From Saccharomonospora marina XMU15 (lineage in GTDB: Bacteria; Actinomycetota; Actinomycetes; Mycobacteriales; Pseudonocardiaceae): a stretch of DNA of 64,000 nucleotides. A program made the position numbers and the translations under genes. The stretch's first letter is position 1; every line of letters starts with the position of its first letter. Below, piece by piece: positions 18,132-28,784 of the stretch. The stretch lies in the NCBI RefSeq assembly GCF_000244955.1, contig NZ_CM001439.1, positions 3,607,636-3,671,635 of the forward strand. The letters run 5' to 3'. The notes below the pieces were generated by a model that saw nothing but the letters and a program-made list of their open reading frames with translations, did no database searches and had not been told where the DNA came from.

Positions 18132-18139
18132 CCCTTTCC

Positions 18140-18259
18140 CCGCGAGTTCCCCGCTCCCGTCGGCGAGTCCCCCGCTCCCACCCGCGAGTTCCGCACCCTG
18201 GCCCGCGAGTTCTGCATTCTCACCCGTGAGTTCTGCATTCTCGCCCGCGAGTTCGGCGG
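18140..18259 (+). repeat. 21-bp tandem repeat, cluster 2 (about 5.7 units)
   Basis: Units begin at 18140, 18161, 18182, 18203, 18224 and 18245 (last partial), each starting CCGCGAGTTC or a one- or two-base variant. It is the reverse complement orientation of cluster 1 and begins 9 nt after the DUF1844 stop. It lies between this gene and the convergent RidA gene. Reading it in frame yields meaningless heptad repeats (such as AELAGEN), which explains a false minus-strand ORF here. Confidence 0.92.
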
Positions 18260-18283
18260 CGCCGAGCACCTGAGGTCCACCGG

Positions 18284-18682
18284 CTAGCGCTGATCCAGCA
18301 CGGCGAGTGCGTCGATCTCCACCAGGAACGGCTCGGGCAGCCCGACGTAGACCGTCGTGCGCGCCGGATAGGGCTCGCTGACCAGTTCGTTGTAGGTGGC
18401 GTTGAACTCACCGAAGTGCGCCACGTCGGTGAGGTACACCCGCATCATCAGCACGTCGGCAAGGCTCGCGCCCGCGGCGGCCAGCACTGCTTCGAGGTTG
18501 GCGAACACCTGCCGCGTCTGCTCGGCCACCGCAGCGGCCACCGGCTTGCCGGTGGCGGGGTCGAGTGCGACCTGGCCCGCCACCTGTAGCACGTTGCCCT
18601 TGCGGACCGCCTGCGAGTAGGCCGCCACCGGCGGCGGCGCCTTGCTCGTGCTGATCGCGGTCTTGGGCTGCTGCGAGGTCAT
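18284..18682 (-). CDS. RidA family enamine/imine deaminase
   Basis: Small YjgF/RidA-type protein of 132 residues that hydrolyses reactive enamine intermediates from PLP enzymes. Seen: AYSQAVRKGNVLQVAGQVAL, VFANLEAVLAAAGASLADVL, the active-site Arg in YPARTTVYVGLPEP and a C-terminal VEIDALAVL. The ATG at 18682 (MTSQQPKTA) is preserved downstream of GAAGGAGAG; a GTG five codons earlier lies inside that ribosome site. Confidence 0.88.
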   Translation of the reverse strand: MTSQQPKTAISTSKAPPPVAAYSQAVRKGNVLQVAGQVALDPATGKPVAAAVAEQTRQVFANLEAVLAAAGASLADVLMMRVYLTDVAHFGEFNATYNELVSEPYPARTTVYVGLPEPFLVEIDALAVLDQR

Positions 18683-18742
18683 GCTGCTCTCCTTCACCGT
18701 CGGTGTCTGCCGGTCGTGACGTCGCTCGCGGGCGCCGCCCGG

Positions 18743-19231
18743 TCATTGGCTCGCGACGTGGGCACGCAGCCCGCGCAAGCCACGTCGCATCATCATGGCG
18801 TGGTTGACCCGCAACAGCGGACGGGCCACGAGGGACAGCGACCGCAGCACTGTTGTGCGCGCCACCACCCGCTGGGTGATCTCCAGCCGGGTGCCGTTGT
18901 CGGCCACGACCAGACCGGTCAGAACGCCCTCCAGGTCACCGGTGAGCGCGACCGCGACCCTGCCCTCCGGCCGGTTCTGCTCAACCCGCCTCATCCGCAC
19001 CGTGATGGGCAGCGGCAGCGTCGAGCGGCAAATCAACAGCGCGGTGTCGGTGTCGCCGCCGGTGCCGCCGCTGTCGTCGCAGGGCCGAACCGAGCGCACA
19101 TCGGGCCACCACCGCGGATACGACGCCACATCGACGACGGCGGCGAACACGGCATCGGGCGAAGCGCTGATCGTCCAGGTCGCCCGGAACACGTAGCTGG
19201 TCACCGACACAGCGGCAGTATCCGCCGCCAC
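18743..19231 (-). CDS. SRPBCC (polyketide cyclase/dehydrase-like) family protein
   Basis: About 162 residues with the START-like beginning FRATWTISASPDAVFAAVVD followed by YPRWWPDVRSV, the usual helix-grip entry of this superfamily. A basic C-terminal helix (NHAMMMRRGLRGLRAHV) ends the protein. Ligand and role cannot be deduced. GTG at 19231 is the longest start; internal GTG codons near residue 8 or 10 are alternatives because no clear ribosome site decides. It sits between uvrA and ridA on the same strand. Confidence 0.78.
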   Translation of the reverse strand: MAADTAAVSVTSYVFRATWTISASPDAVFAAVVDVASYPRWWPDVRSVRPCDDSGGTGGDTDTALLICRSTLPLPITVRMRRVEQNRPEGRVAVALTGDLEGVLTGLVVADNGTRLEITQRVVARTTVLRSLSLVARPLLRVNHAMMMRRGLRGLRAHVASQ

Positions 19232-19269
19232 CCACCTGCCGAGCGAGGCGGTTGCGGTGAGCCTGCCGG

Positions 19270-22128
<2,859 letters not shown>

Positions 22129-22181
22129 CGGGGTCCCTTCAACTGGTCTGTGGAAGGCCGGGAAGCCCGGCCGACACCATG

Positions 22182-23423
22182 CTAGGGCGAGCCACCGACA
22201 GAAACGGACGGCGGAGGACCCACCGTCGCCGCGGCCCGCCGGGACGGCCTGGTCAGCGTCCGGTACGCGGGCCGCTCGACCAGCACGGTGAGCAGCCACG
22301 CGGCCGTCACCGCGAAGCCGACCACCAGTGTCAAGCGTAGCCACCACGCCGACACTCCGGCCTCGGTGAGCAACCTCGCCACGACGTAACCGAGTTGCTG
22401 GTGCACCAGATACAGCCCGAAGCTGATGCCTGCCAGCCACGAGATCGGTCGCCGAAGCCGTGCGAGCGGGCCGAGATCCCAGTCCGGCCCCCTGGCCGCG
22501 AAACACATGGCCACCAGCATGATCGCGAAACCGGCCACCGAAGCGGGCACCGGCGGGCTCGTCCAGACGGCATGCAGCACCAACGTCGCCAGCAGCAGGC
22601 CGACCAGGTGCCCGCTACCGAGCTTTCGCTCCTGCCACAGCCAGATCGCCAGCCCGGCGGCGAAGAAGTGGGCCCGGGACAGTCCGGTCGCCGCTGGCAG
22701 GGTGCTGACGAGCAGGCTCAGCACGGGCGAGACGGCCGAGACCAGCGTCACGGCCCACAGCACGGTGTGCGGGCGGAACCTGCTGCGCAGCCCGGAGCGC
22801 CACAGCAGCGCGGCGGCGGCGAACGCGGCCACCTGCACGGGCAACGTCCAGTACGAGCCGTCGATGCGATGGTAGAAGTCGGGGTTCCATTCGTGCAGCA
22901 ACAGCAGGTTCAGCAGTAAATCGTTGAGGTCGGGCACGTGCCACGGCGGCAGCGTGCCCGGCGCGGGCTCCTCCGGGACGACCGGGGACGCGAACAGCAG
23001 GCCGTACAGTCCGTCGTGGTGGTACCAGCCGTTGAACTCCACCACCACCAGGCGGGCGACGACGTAGGTGGCCAGCACGGCCGCCAGGTACGCGGGCAGC
23101 AATCTCGCCAGCCGCGCACGCAACCAACGCCCCGCGTCGCCGCGCCGCAGCGTGGGCCCCACGAAGTAACCGGAAAGCACCAGCAGCGTCACCGTCCCGA
23201 ACGGGATACGCAGTGCCCGCAGTTCGTCCGGATACGGCGCGATACCGGGAACCAGCGACGCCAACCCGGCCACGTGCCCGATGACGACGAATCCGATGGC
23301 GACCACGCGGATGGCGTCCCAGCTCAGCTTCCGTGAGGACTGCGAGGTCACCGAGGTCACCGAGGTCTTCGGGGACCCCGGTGACACAGCCGACGCTGTG
23401 CCGAGACGGGCGCCAGTGGTCAC
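22182..23423 (-). CDS. Acyltransferase 3 family membrane protein
   Basis: Integral membrane O-acyltransferase (OafA/NodX-like) of about 413 residues with around ten hydrophobic segments. Early in the protein [19 protein letters not shown] carries the family His in the first membrane helix; [14 protein letters not shown] and a charged [12 protein letters not shown] follow. Such proteins acylate sugars or other extracytoplasmic substrates; the substrate here is unknown. GTG at 23423 is preferred because GAGGAG lies 4-5 nt upstream. The gene is divergent from the metallo-hydrolase gene across a 90-nt gap and lies 53 nt upstream of uvrA on the same strand. Confidence 0.85.
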   Translation of the reverse strand: MTTGARLGTASAVSPGSPKTSVTSVTSQSSRKLSWDAIRVVAIGFVVIGHVAGLASLVPGIAPYPDELRALRIPFGTVTLLVLSGYFVGPTLRRGDAGRWLRARLARLLPAYLAAVLATYVVARLVVVEFNGWYHHDGLYGLLFASPVVPEEPAPGTLPPWHVPDLNDLLLNLLLLHEWNPDFYHRIDGSYWTLPVQVAAFAAAALLWRSGLRSRFRPHTVLWAVTLVSAVSPVLSLLVSTLPAATGLSRAHFFAAGLAIWLWQERKLGSGHLVGLLLATLVLHAVWTSPPVPASVAGFAIMLVAMCFAARGPDWDLGPLARLRRPISWLAGISFGLYLVHQQLGYVVARLLTEAGVSAWWLRLTLVVGFAVTAAWLLTVLVERPAYRTLTRPSRRAAATVGPPPSVSVGGSP

Positions 23424-23513
23424 ACCTCTCCTCGGGTCGACGGGTGCCCGAACACTAATGGGCGACCCCACCGGCGCTCGATGGGGGCTCGCGAACCGAC
23501 TACGGTGTGCCGC

Positions 23514-24191
23514 GTGAACGTCGTAGAGGAGTACACCGGCCACGTGGAGCCGGGAGGGGACGCCGCACGGCGCACCCTCGGCGCACTGACCATCACGAAG
23601 TTGTCGGTCGGCCCGATGGACAACAACGCCTACCTGCTGGTTTGCCGGGCCAGCAACGAGGCGTTGCTGATCGACGCCGCCAACGATCCCGAGCGCATCT
23701 CCGACCTCATCGGCCACGGCGACGACCGCCCTTCGCTGCGAACGATCGTCACCACCCATCAGCACCCCGACCACTGGCAGGCGCTGGGCGCCGTGGCCGG
23801 TGCCTACGGCGCCAACACCGCCGCGCACCCCGCCGACGCCGAGCCGCTGCCCGTGCCACCCGACTTCCTGCTGGAACACGGGGACACGGTGGCCGTCGGC
23901 GAGTGCACCCTCGAGGTGATCCACCTGCGCGGGCACACCCCTGGCTCCATCGCGCTGCTGTACCGCGACCCCGAGGGGCACCCGCACCTGTTCACCGGCG
24001 ACTCGCTGTTCCCCGGCGGGGTCGGCAAGACCAACTCGCAGCAGGACTTCCGCTCGCTCATCGACGACGTCGAGCAGCGTGTCTTCGCTGTGCTGCCCGA
24101 CGAGACGTGGTTCTACCCCGGGCACGGCGACGACTCCACACTCGGCGAGCAGCGTCCGAACCTGGCGCAGTGGCGCGAGCGCGGCTGGTGA
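23514..24191 (+). CDS. MBL-fold metallo-hydrolase (glyoxalase II-like)
   Basis: 225-residue binuclear metallo-hydrolase. The metal ligands are seen in VTTHQHPDHW (HxHxDH), in LRGHTPGSIAL, in TGDSLFPGGVGKT and in WFYPGHGDDS. The hydrolase layout resembles the hydroxyacylglutathione-hydrolase-like group; in actinobacteria the thiol would probably be mycothiol, which is inference. GTG at 23514 (NVVEEYTGHVEPGG) is chosen as the conserved beginning. Confidence 0.88.
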   Translation: MNVVEEYTGHVEPGGDAARRTLGALTITKLSVGPMDNNAYLLVCRASNEALLIDAANDPERISDLIGHGDDRPSLRTIVTTHQHPDHWQALGAVAGAYGANTAAHPADAEPLPVPPDFLLEHGDTVAVGECTLEVIHLRGHTPGSIALLYRDPEGHPHLFTGDSLFPGGVGKTNSQQDFRSLIDDVEQRVFAVLPDETWFYPGHGDDSTLGEQRPNLAQWRERGW

Positions 24192-24276
24192 GCCGAAGGC
24201 AGCAAGCCCGGCCGCCCACCAGGTGCGCGAACGTGGCCGAACACGGCGGTGGCCGACATCGGCGAATGGGGGCAGG

Positions 24277-24702
24277 GTGACAGCGGAATCGCTACCGGGC
24301 GACGTCCATGCCGTCCATGCCGTCCATGCCGAAATCGCCGCCCACCACGACCTGCTGGCCGGGTGGTTGGGCAGCGAGTGCGAACCGGCCCTGCTCGACG
24401 ACTTCCGCGCCGCGCACACGAGCGACTTCGAGCTGGTCGGCGTCGACGGCACCGTGGTCTCGCCCGGTGAACTGTTCGACGGGCTTTCCCGCGCGCGCAA
24501 CGCACGTCCAGGACTGCGCATCGACGTCCACGATGTGCGTATCCTCGCCGACACCCCGGAGTTCGTGCTGGTGCGGTTCGGCGAGGACCATCGCGACGGC
24601 CAGCACCGATCGAGCCGCGTGGTGACCGCGCTGCTGCTGCGCGATCCCACCGCCCGCAACGGGCTGCGGTGGCGGCACGTGCACGAGACGGCCCGCGCCT
24701 GA
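24277..24702 (+). CDS. DUF4440/SnoaL-like (NTF2-fold) protein
   Basis: About 141 residues. The pattern EIAAHHDLLAGWLG, DFRAAHTSDFELVGVDGTVV, a middle VLVRFGEDH strand and the final WRHVHETARA fit the cone-shaped NTF2 fold of DUF4440 proteins. No catalytic role can be assigned. The N-terminus holds a short coding repeat VHAVHAVHAE. GTG at 24277 follows GGGGGCAG closely. Confidence 0.68.
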   Translation: MTAESLPGDVHAVHAVHAEIAAHHDLLAGWLGSECEPALLDDFRAAHTSDFELVGVDGTVVSPGELFDGLSRARNARPGLRIDVHDVRILADTPEFVLVRFGEDHRDGQHRSSRVVTALLLRDPTARNGLRWRHVHETARA

Positions 24703-24732
24703 CCCGCCGCACCCCGGCGGCGGGCGCGAGTG

Positions 24733-25761
24733 TCACCTCCGGCCGCGGAGGCGGTCCTCGTAGCGTTGCCGCAGCAACTCGGTGCGCTCCCGCGGCCACG
24801 GGCATCGTACGTCGCCGTGCAGCGCGGCGAACAGCAGTTCCAGGTGGGTCTGCCAGGCCGCGAGTTGCGTCGCGCGTTGCTCGGCAAGGGCTTGGGGCAC
24901 CGTCTGGGTCAGCACGAGCCGGGTCCCGAGTGGCTGCTGGTCCCGCAGTACCAATCGAACGGTCCCCGCGTCGTGGTTCCCGTGGCGCCACCCGTATTCG
25001 ACCGTGCGGCCCTCTTGCAGTTCCGTCACCGCCGCGGGTTCCAGGTAGCCGTGGGTGAAGCGCACCGGCGCCTGCCCTCCCACGACGGGAGCGTCCCCCT
25101 CGGTCAGCACCGCCCACACTTGCTCGCGAGGCTGGACCAGGTCGCGTTCGAAGCGCAGCATCCAGCCGTCACCGTCCACAAGGGCCTCCCCCTCACCGAG
25201 CCCGTAGCTTTCCACGTACGCCTCGGCGCGGGCCAGGAACCAGTCACTGCCGCCCGGCTCGGCGGGCTCGCCGTCGAGCGTCGCGACGAGCAGGCCGAGG
25301 CAGGCGTCCCAGCCCGGAGCCTGTCGGGCGACGGAAGGCAGGTCGCCCTCGGTGCCCGTACCGCTGAGGGTGTGGCTGAACAGCAGCAGGCAGCCGTCTG
25401 TTTCCGGAACGAGTTCGAAGCGCAGCACCGAGCCCGCCCAGCTGAAGGCAAAGACCTTGGGTGGGTCGAGTTCGAGCACCTTTCCGTTTGCGTAGTCGCC
25501 GTCGGGTGTGTCCGCGTCGAACGAGAACCGCAGGATGCCGCCGCTCCGCGGCTGTGTCGTGACGGTGGCGGGGAACCAGTGGGCCAGCTCGCCCGGCTCG
25601 GTGAGGGCGCGCCACACCTTCTCCGGCTGGTGCGCCAGCCGACGCTCGAACCGCAACACCGGCCTGCCGTCCATCACTTCCAGCGTGCCGAGCGGGTCGG
25701 CACCGTAGGCCGACCCGGGCCGCAGCAGCTCCTCGCCCGCTCGGCGTGCTAGGTAGTTCAC
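24733..25761 (-). CDS. Tandem-domain AHSA1/SRPBCC protein, coupled to ArsR regulator
   Basis: 342 residues containing two successive AHSA1-like domains: the first around 30-160 (RFERRLAHQPEKVWRALTEP, then LAHWFPATV), the second around 190-330 (RFERDLVQPREQVWAVLTEG, with LVLTQTVPQALA and a C-terminal HLELLFAALHG). Proteins of this type often occur beside ArsR regulators and may bind hydrophobic ligands or act in stress responses; the ligand is unknown. The GTG start overlaps the arsR stop as GTGA, so the two are translationally coupled. Confidence 0.85.
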   Translation of the reverse strand: MNYLARRAGEELLRPGSAYGADPLGTLEVMDGRPVLRFERRLAHQPEKVWRALTEPGELAHWFPATVTTQPRSGGILRFSFDADTPDGDYANGKVLELDPPKVFAFSWAGSVLRFELVPETDGCLLLFSHTLSGTGTEGDLPSVARQAPGWDACLGLLVATLDGEPAEPGGSDWFLARAEAYVESYGLGEGEALVDGDGWMLRFERDLVQPREQVWAVLTEGDAPVVGGQAPVRFTHGYLEPAAVTELQEGRTVEYGWRHGNHDAGTVRLVLRDQQPLGTRLVLTQTVPQALAEQRATQLAAWQTHLELLFAALHGDVRCPWPRERTELLRQRYEDRLRGRR

Positions 25762-26090
25762 GGTGAGTCCTTTCCCCCGGGCGTGTCGGGCATCGTGTCC
25801 AGGTGGCGTTCGAGGGCGTCGAGCCGGTCGGCCCACAGCCTGCGGTACGGAGTCAGCCAGGACTCGATCTCCAGCAGTGGCTCCGGCCGCAGCCGGTACC
25901 ACCGGCGCTGGGCGTCCTGCCGGACATCGACGAGCCCGGCCTCACGCAGTACGCGCAGGTGTTTGGACACGGCGGGCTGCGTGAGGGCCAGCCGGTCGGC
26001 CAGATCGCCGACCACCCGTTCGCCACCTCGCAGTAGATCGAGGATCTCCCTGCGCCGAGGCTCCGCCAGCACCTCAAACGTATTTGCCAT
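25758..26090 (-). CDS. ArsR-family winged-helix transcriptional regulator
   Basis: 110 residues: EVLAEPRRREILDLLRGGE, recognition helix in LTQPAVSKHLRVLREAGLVD and the wing VRQDAQRRWYRL. There is no Cys pair for metal sensing, so this is more likely one of the non-metal ArsR regulators that pair with SRPBCC proteins. A TATATT box ends 6 nt before the ATG and no Shine-Dalgarno is present, suggesting a leaderless mRNA. It probably regulates itself and the downstream AHSA1 gene. Confidence 0.9.
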   Translation of the reverse strand: MANTFEVLAEPRRREILDLLRGGERVVGDLADRLALTQPAVSKHLRVLREAGLVDVRQDAQRRWYRLRPEPLLEIESWLTPYRRLWADRLDALERHLDTMPDTPGGKDSP

Positions 26091-26132
26091 GACAGTAATA
26101 TAACTCGCATGGCATATAAGCGCCAGTGGGCT

Positions 26133-26216
26133 GCGCAGAACTCGCGGTCCGGAACGCAGAATTCGCGGGCAGGAGCGGGGGACTCGCGGGTGGGAGCGGG
26201 GGACTCGCGGGTGGGT
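26133..26216 (+). repeat. 21-bp tandem repeat, cluster 3 (4 units)
   Basis: Units at 26133, 26154, 26175 and 26196, two of the GCAGAACTCGCGG type and two of the GCGGGGGACTCGCGG type. The array runs directly into the stop codon of the minus-strand NUDIX gene, sharing base 26216. It separates that gene from the ArsR promoter. Orientation relative to the adjacent stop is the same as in clusters 1, 2 and 4. Confidence 0.92.
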
Positions 26217-26617
26217 CAGTCGATGCGGTCTGCTTGCGCCAGCAGGTTCAGCACGCGGCGGCCCGCGGCCGGGCAACGGTGCGCGTCGGCCGCCGACAGC
26301 CACGCGAACTCGGCGATCTCACTGCCCGGCGAGAGCTCCCCGCTGAACCGGGCGGTGTAGGCGGTCATGCGCACCCGGCGGCCGTCGGAGTAGCCGTCGG
26401 CGGGCTCGTCGAGCACCGCGAACAGCGTGAAGCTGAGCGGATCGAGTTCGACACCGAGTTCCTCGCGAATCTCGCGGCGCAGCCCCGCGACATCGCTCTC
26501 CCCCTGCTCGCGCTTGCCGCCCGGCAGATAGAACTTGTCCTTGCCCCTGGTGCGCACGCAAAGCAGCGCGCGATCGCGAACCAGCACCCACGCCAGGCTG
26601 TCGATAACGGCGCTCAC
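26216..26617 (-). CDS. NUDIX hydrolase
   Basis: 133-residue NUDIX pyrophosphohydrolase. The Nudix box reads GGKREQGESDVAGLRREI followed by REELGV, matching GX5EX7REUXEEXGU with all key Glu residues. The strand LLCVRTRGKDKFYLPGG precedes it. Substrate unknown. GTG at 26617 is the likely start. The gene diverges from the AraC gene 40 nt away. Confidence 0.9.
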   Translation of the reverse strand: MSAVIDSLAWVLVRDRALLCVRTRGKDKFYLPGGKREQGESDVAGLRREIREELGVELDPLSFTLFAVLDEPADGYSDGRRVRMTAYTARFSGELSPGSEIAEFAWLSAADAHRCPAAGRRVLNLLAQADRID

Positions 26618-26657
26618 CCGGCACACGGTAGCCGCACGCCGGGACGATGATGGGGGC

Positions 26658-27374
26658 ATGTACCGCGAGACGGCCCCGCCACCGGCGCTGCGCGAAACCG
26701 TGCGCTGCGTGTGGTGGAACCACACCCGAGGTGGCGAGCGCATCGTGCCCGACGGGTGCGTCGACCTGGTGGTGGCGGGCGAGTCGGTCTTCGTGGCGGG
26801 CCCCGACACCGGCCCCTGGCAGGCGGACCTTCCGCCTGGCACACCGGTGCACGGCGTGCGGTTCCGGCCTGGGCACGCCCCCAGAGCGCTCGGCGTGGCC
26901 GCCGACGAGTTGACCGACCGCAGGGTGGCGCTGGCCGAGGTGTGGGGACGGATGGGCAGTGCGGTCACCGACCTGCTGTCACACCGCCCGCACAGCCTCA
27001 CGGCACTGGTCACCGAGCGGGTCGCAGGCACCGAACGCGACTTGATGCTCGACGTCGTGCTCTCCCGGCTGGACAGCGGCGTGCCACGAGTGCGGGACGC
27101 GATGGCGGGGGTGCCGCTGGGACAACGCCAGTTCCGCAGACGATTCACCGAGGCAGTGGGGCTTGGCCCCGCCACCTACCTTCGGGTGGCGCGGCTGCGC
27201 CGCGCCATGGCAGGCGCGGCGGCCGCCTCCGACCTTGCCTCGCTGGCCGTCGCAGCCGGTTACAGCGACCAGGCGCACCTGTCACGCGAGTGCCGGGCAC
27301 TGACCGCCGACACGGCGAGTACCTTCTTCACGACCATCGGATCTGGACACACCCCTCCGGTGCGGGCACACTGA
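26658..27374 (+). CDS. AraC-family transcriptional regulator
   Basis: 238 residues. The N-terminal half (LRETVRCVWWNHT, VPDGCVDLVVAGE, VHGVRFRPGHAPRALGV) matches the DUF6597-type sensor found in many AraC proteins; the C-terminal half has the two HTH motifs (GQRQFRRRFTEAVGLGPATY and LASLAVAAGYSDQAHLSREC). ATG at 26658 has GGGGG 2 nt upstream. It diverges from the NUDIX gene, which may be a target. The inducer is unknown. Confidence 0.88.
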   Translation: MYRETAPPPALRETVRCVWWNHTRGGERIVPDGCVDLVVAGESVFVAGPDTGPWQADLPPGTPVHGVRFRPGHAPRALGVAADELTDRRVALAEVWGRMGSAVTDLLSHRPHSLTALVTERVAGTERDLMLDVVLSRLDSGVPRVRDAMAGVPLGQRQFRRRFTEAVGLGPATYLRVARLRRAMAGAAAASDLASLAVAAGYSDQAHLSRECRALTADTASTFFTTIGSGHTPPVRAH

Positions 27375-27490
27375 GTCGGACGGTTACAGCTTGTGTTGAA
27401 TGCTGTGCATTGTGTGTCGATTCCGGTGATTTTCCGCACCGTTTCCCCAGCAAAGCGCACGAAGGCGCACACACAGGCTAATCTATGCGC

Positions 27491-28078
27491 ATGACCACCC
27501 TCGCGCTGGAGAACGTGCTCGCCAAGGCCGGGCTGAAGGTCAACGCATCGGAGTTCCTGGCACTGGTCGAGGACGCGGCACGGCGGCTCAGCCCGCCCAA
27601 CCCTGACCCGGCGCACTACTTCTCCCCCGACCAGCGCGGCACGCTCGCCGATGTCGGGCTGGATCTGTCCGCGCACCGCGAGGGTGAGCGTGACTACCGG
27701 GCACGGACCGTCGCCGAGCACGCCGTGCTCGCCGACTCCGCACTCACCGTGCAGGATGCGGCGGCCAGGCTCGGCGTCGACGACAGCCGCATCCGCCACC
27801 GGCTCAAGGAACGCAGACTCACCGGGTGGAAGGACCAGGGCGGCTGGCGGCTGCCCGCCTGGCAGTTCACCGGCAGCGGCGTACTTCCGGGACTCGACGT
27901 CGTGTTGCGCGCGGTGCCCGACGACCAGCCTGCCCTGGTGGTCGCGGCGTTCATGAGCACGCCGCAGACCGAGTTGGTGATCAACGGCAAGCAGGCGACC
28001 CCACGCCAGTGGCTGCTTGCGGGCGGCGACCCCGAACCCGTGGCACGGCTGGCCGCCACTCTTGGCACACCGGTCTGA
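27491..28078 (+). CDS. Antitoxin-like HTH protein of a RES-domain toxin-antitoxin pair
   Basis: About 195 residues. A central excisionase/MerR-like HTH (ALTVQDAAARLGVDDSRIRH, then LKERRLTGWKDQGGWRLP) is followed by a C-terminal segment (MSTPQTELVINGKQATPRQW, LLAGGDPEPVARLAATLG) that resembles the end of Xre/MbcA-type antitoxins. It is followed by a RES-domain gene after 40 nt, the usual order antitoxin then toxin. TAATCT (27479-27484) lies 6 nt before the ATG at 27491 with no ribosome site, so a leaderless start there is favoured over the ATG at 27485. Antitoxin function is inferred from pairing. Confidence 0.72.
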   Translation: MTTLALENVLAKAGLKVNASEFLALVEDAARRLSPPNPDPAHYFSPDQRGTLADVGLDLSAHREGERDYRARTVAEHAVLADSALTVQDAAARLGVDDSRIRHRLKERRLTGWKDQGGWRLPAWQFTGSGVLPGLDVVLRAVPDDQPALVVAAFMSTPQTELVINGKQATPRQWLLAGGDPEPVARLAATLGTPV

Positions 28079-28118
28079 AACGGCGGCGGTACGAGCAAGG
28101 AACGGTCGATCGCTGTCC

Positions 28119-28772
28119 ATGGCAAGGTTGCCCCTGCCGCCGTCGCGCAGCGTGCTGCTGAACGAGTTGCGCCGCACCGAGGACATCGTCGCGGTGCACC
28201 CGGCCACGCGGCTGGTCCGCATCTTCACCGCGCACGGCAACCACCCGCAGCGCTGGGACAGCTTCCGCTACACCGGCCCGCTGCCGCACGGCCGCTTCGA
28301 CCCGCAACACCCCCGCCGCGGCGAACCGGTGACCGACCGCGGCAACGGCGTGCTCTACTTCGGGTTGTCCGTGCGCACCAGCGTGGCCGAGGTGTTCCAG
28401 ACCACCTCGACACTCGATCGCAAGACCAGGGGTCCGCACCTGGTGGTGGTCCGCCCGGCGAGGACGCTTCGGCTGCTCGACCTTTCCGGGCTGTGGCCGA
28501 CCCGGGTGGGAGCCTCGCAGGAGATCTCCAGCGGGCCCAAGCGGATCACCCAGGCATGGGCCCGCGCCATCCGCGCCGCCTACGACGACCTCGACGGACT
28601 GTGGTACCGCTCCTCGATGGACTCCGGTGCCCCTGCCGTCTGCCTGTGGGACCCGCCCGCAAGGGCCGCGCTGCCCGCCGCACCCGACGTGTTGCTGCAA
28701 CTGGACCACCCCGGGCTGGACGTCCCGCTCAGCCGGGTGTGCGACGAGCTGAACTACCTCATGCTGAACTGA
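28119..28772 (+). CDS. RES-domain protein, putative NAD+-degrading toxin
   Basis: 217 residues with the RES family triad in context: Arg in TRLVRIFTAHGNHP, the GRFDP and GVLYFGLSVRTSVAEVFQ segments with the conserved Glu, and Ser in LWYRSSMDSGAPAVCLWD. RES proteins such as mycobacterial MbcT degrade NAD+ and are toxic unless neutralised. The upstream HTH gene is its likely antitoxin. No strong ribosome site precedes the ATG, only GGAA 17 nt away, so low translation is plausible. The domain call is firm; toxicity is inferred. Confidence 0.85.
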   Translation: MARLPLPPSRSVLLNELRRTEDIVAVHPATRLVRIFTAHGNHPQRWDSFRYTGPLPHGRFDPQHPRRGEPVTDRGNGVLYFGLSVRTSVAEVFQTTSTLDRKTRGPHLVVVRPARTLRLLDLSGLWPTRVGASQEISSGPKRITQAWARAIRAAYDDLDGLWYRSSMDSGAPAVCLWDPPARAALPAAPDVLLQLDHPGLDVPLSRVCDELNYLMLN

Positions 28773-28784
28773 TCACGTCACTGA

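Noticed and set aside
17744-18280. Minus-strand ORF with heptad repeats (AELAGEN-like) across repeat cluster 2
   Set aside because: The heptads are the translation of the 21-bp DNA repeat, and the ORF is antisense to the DUF1844 gene.
24301-24335. Short tandem repeat encoding VHAVHAVHA
   Set aside because: It lies within a plausible coding frame and has only about three 9-bp units, so it is probably a minor coding repeat.
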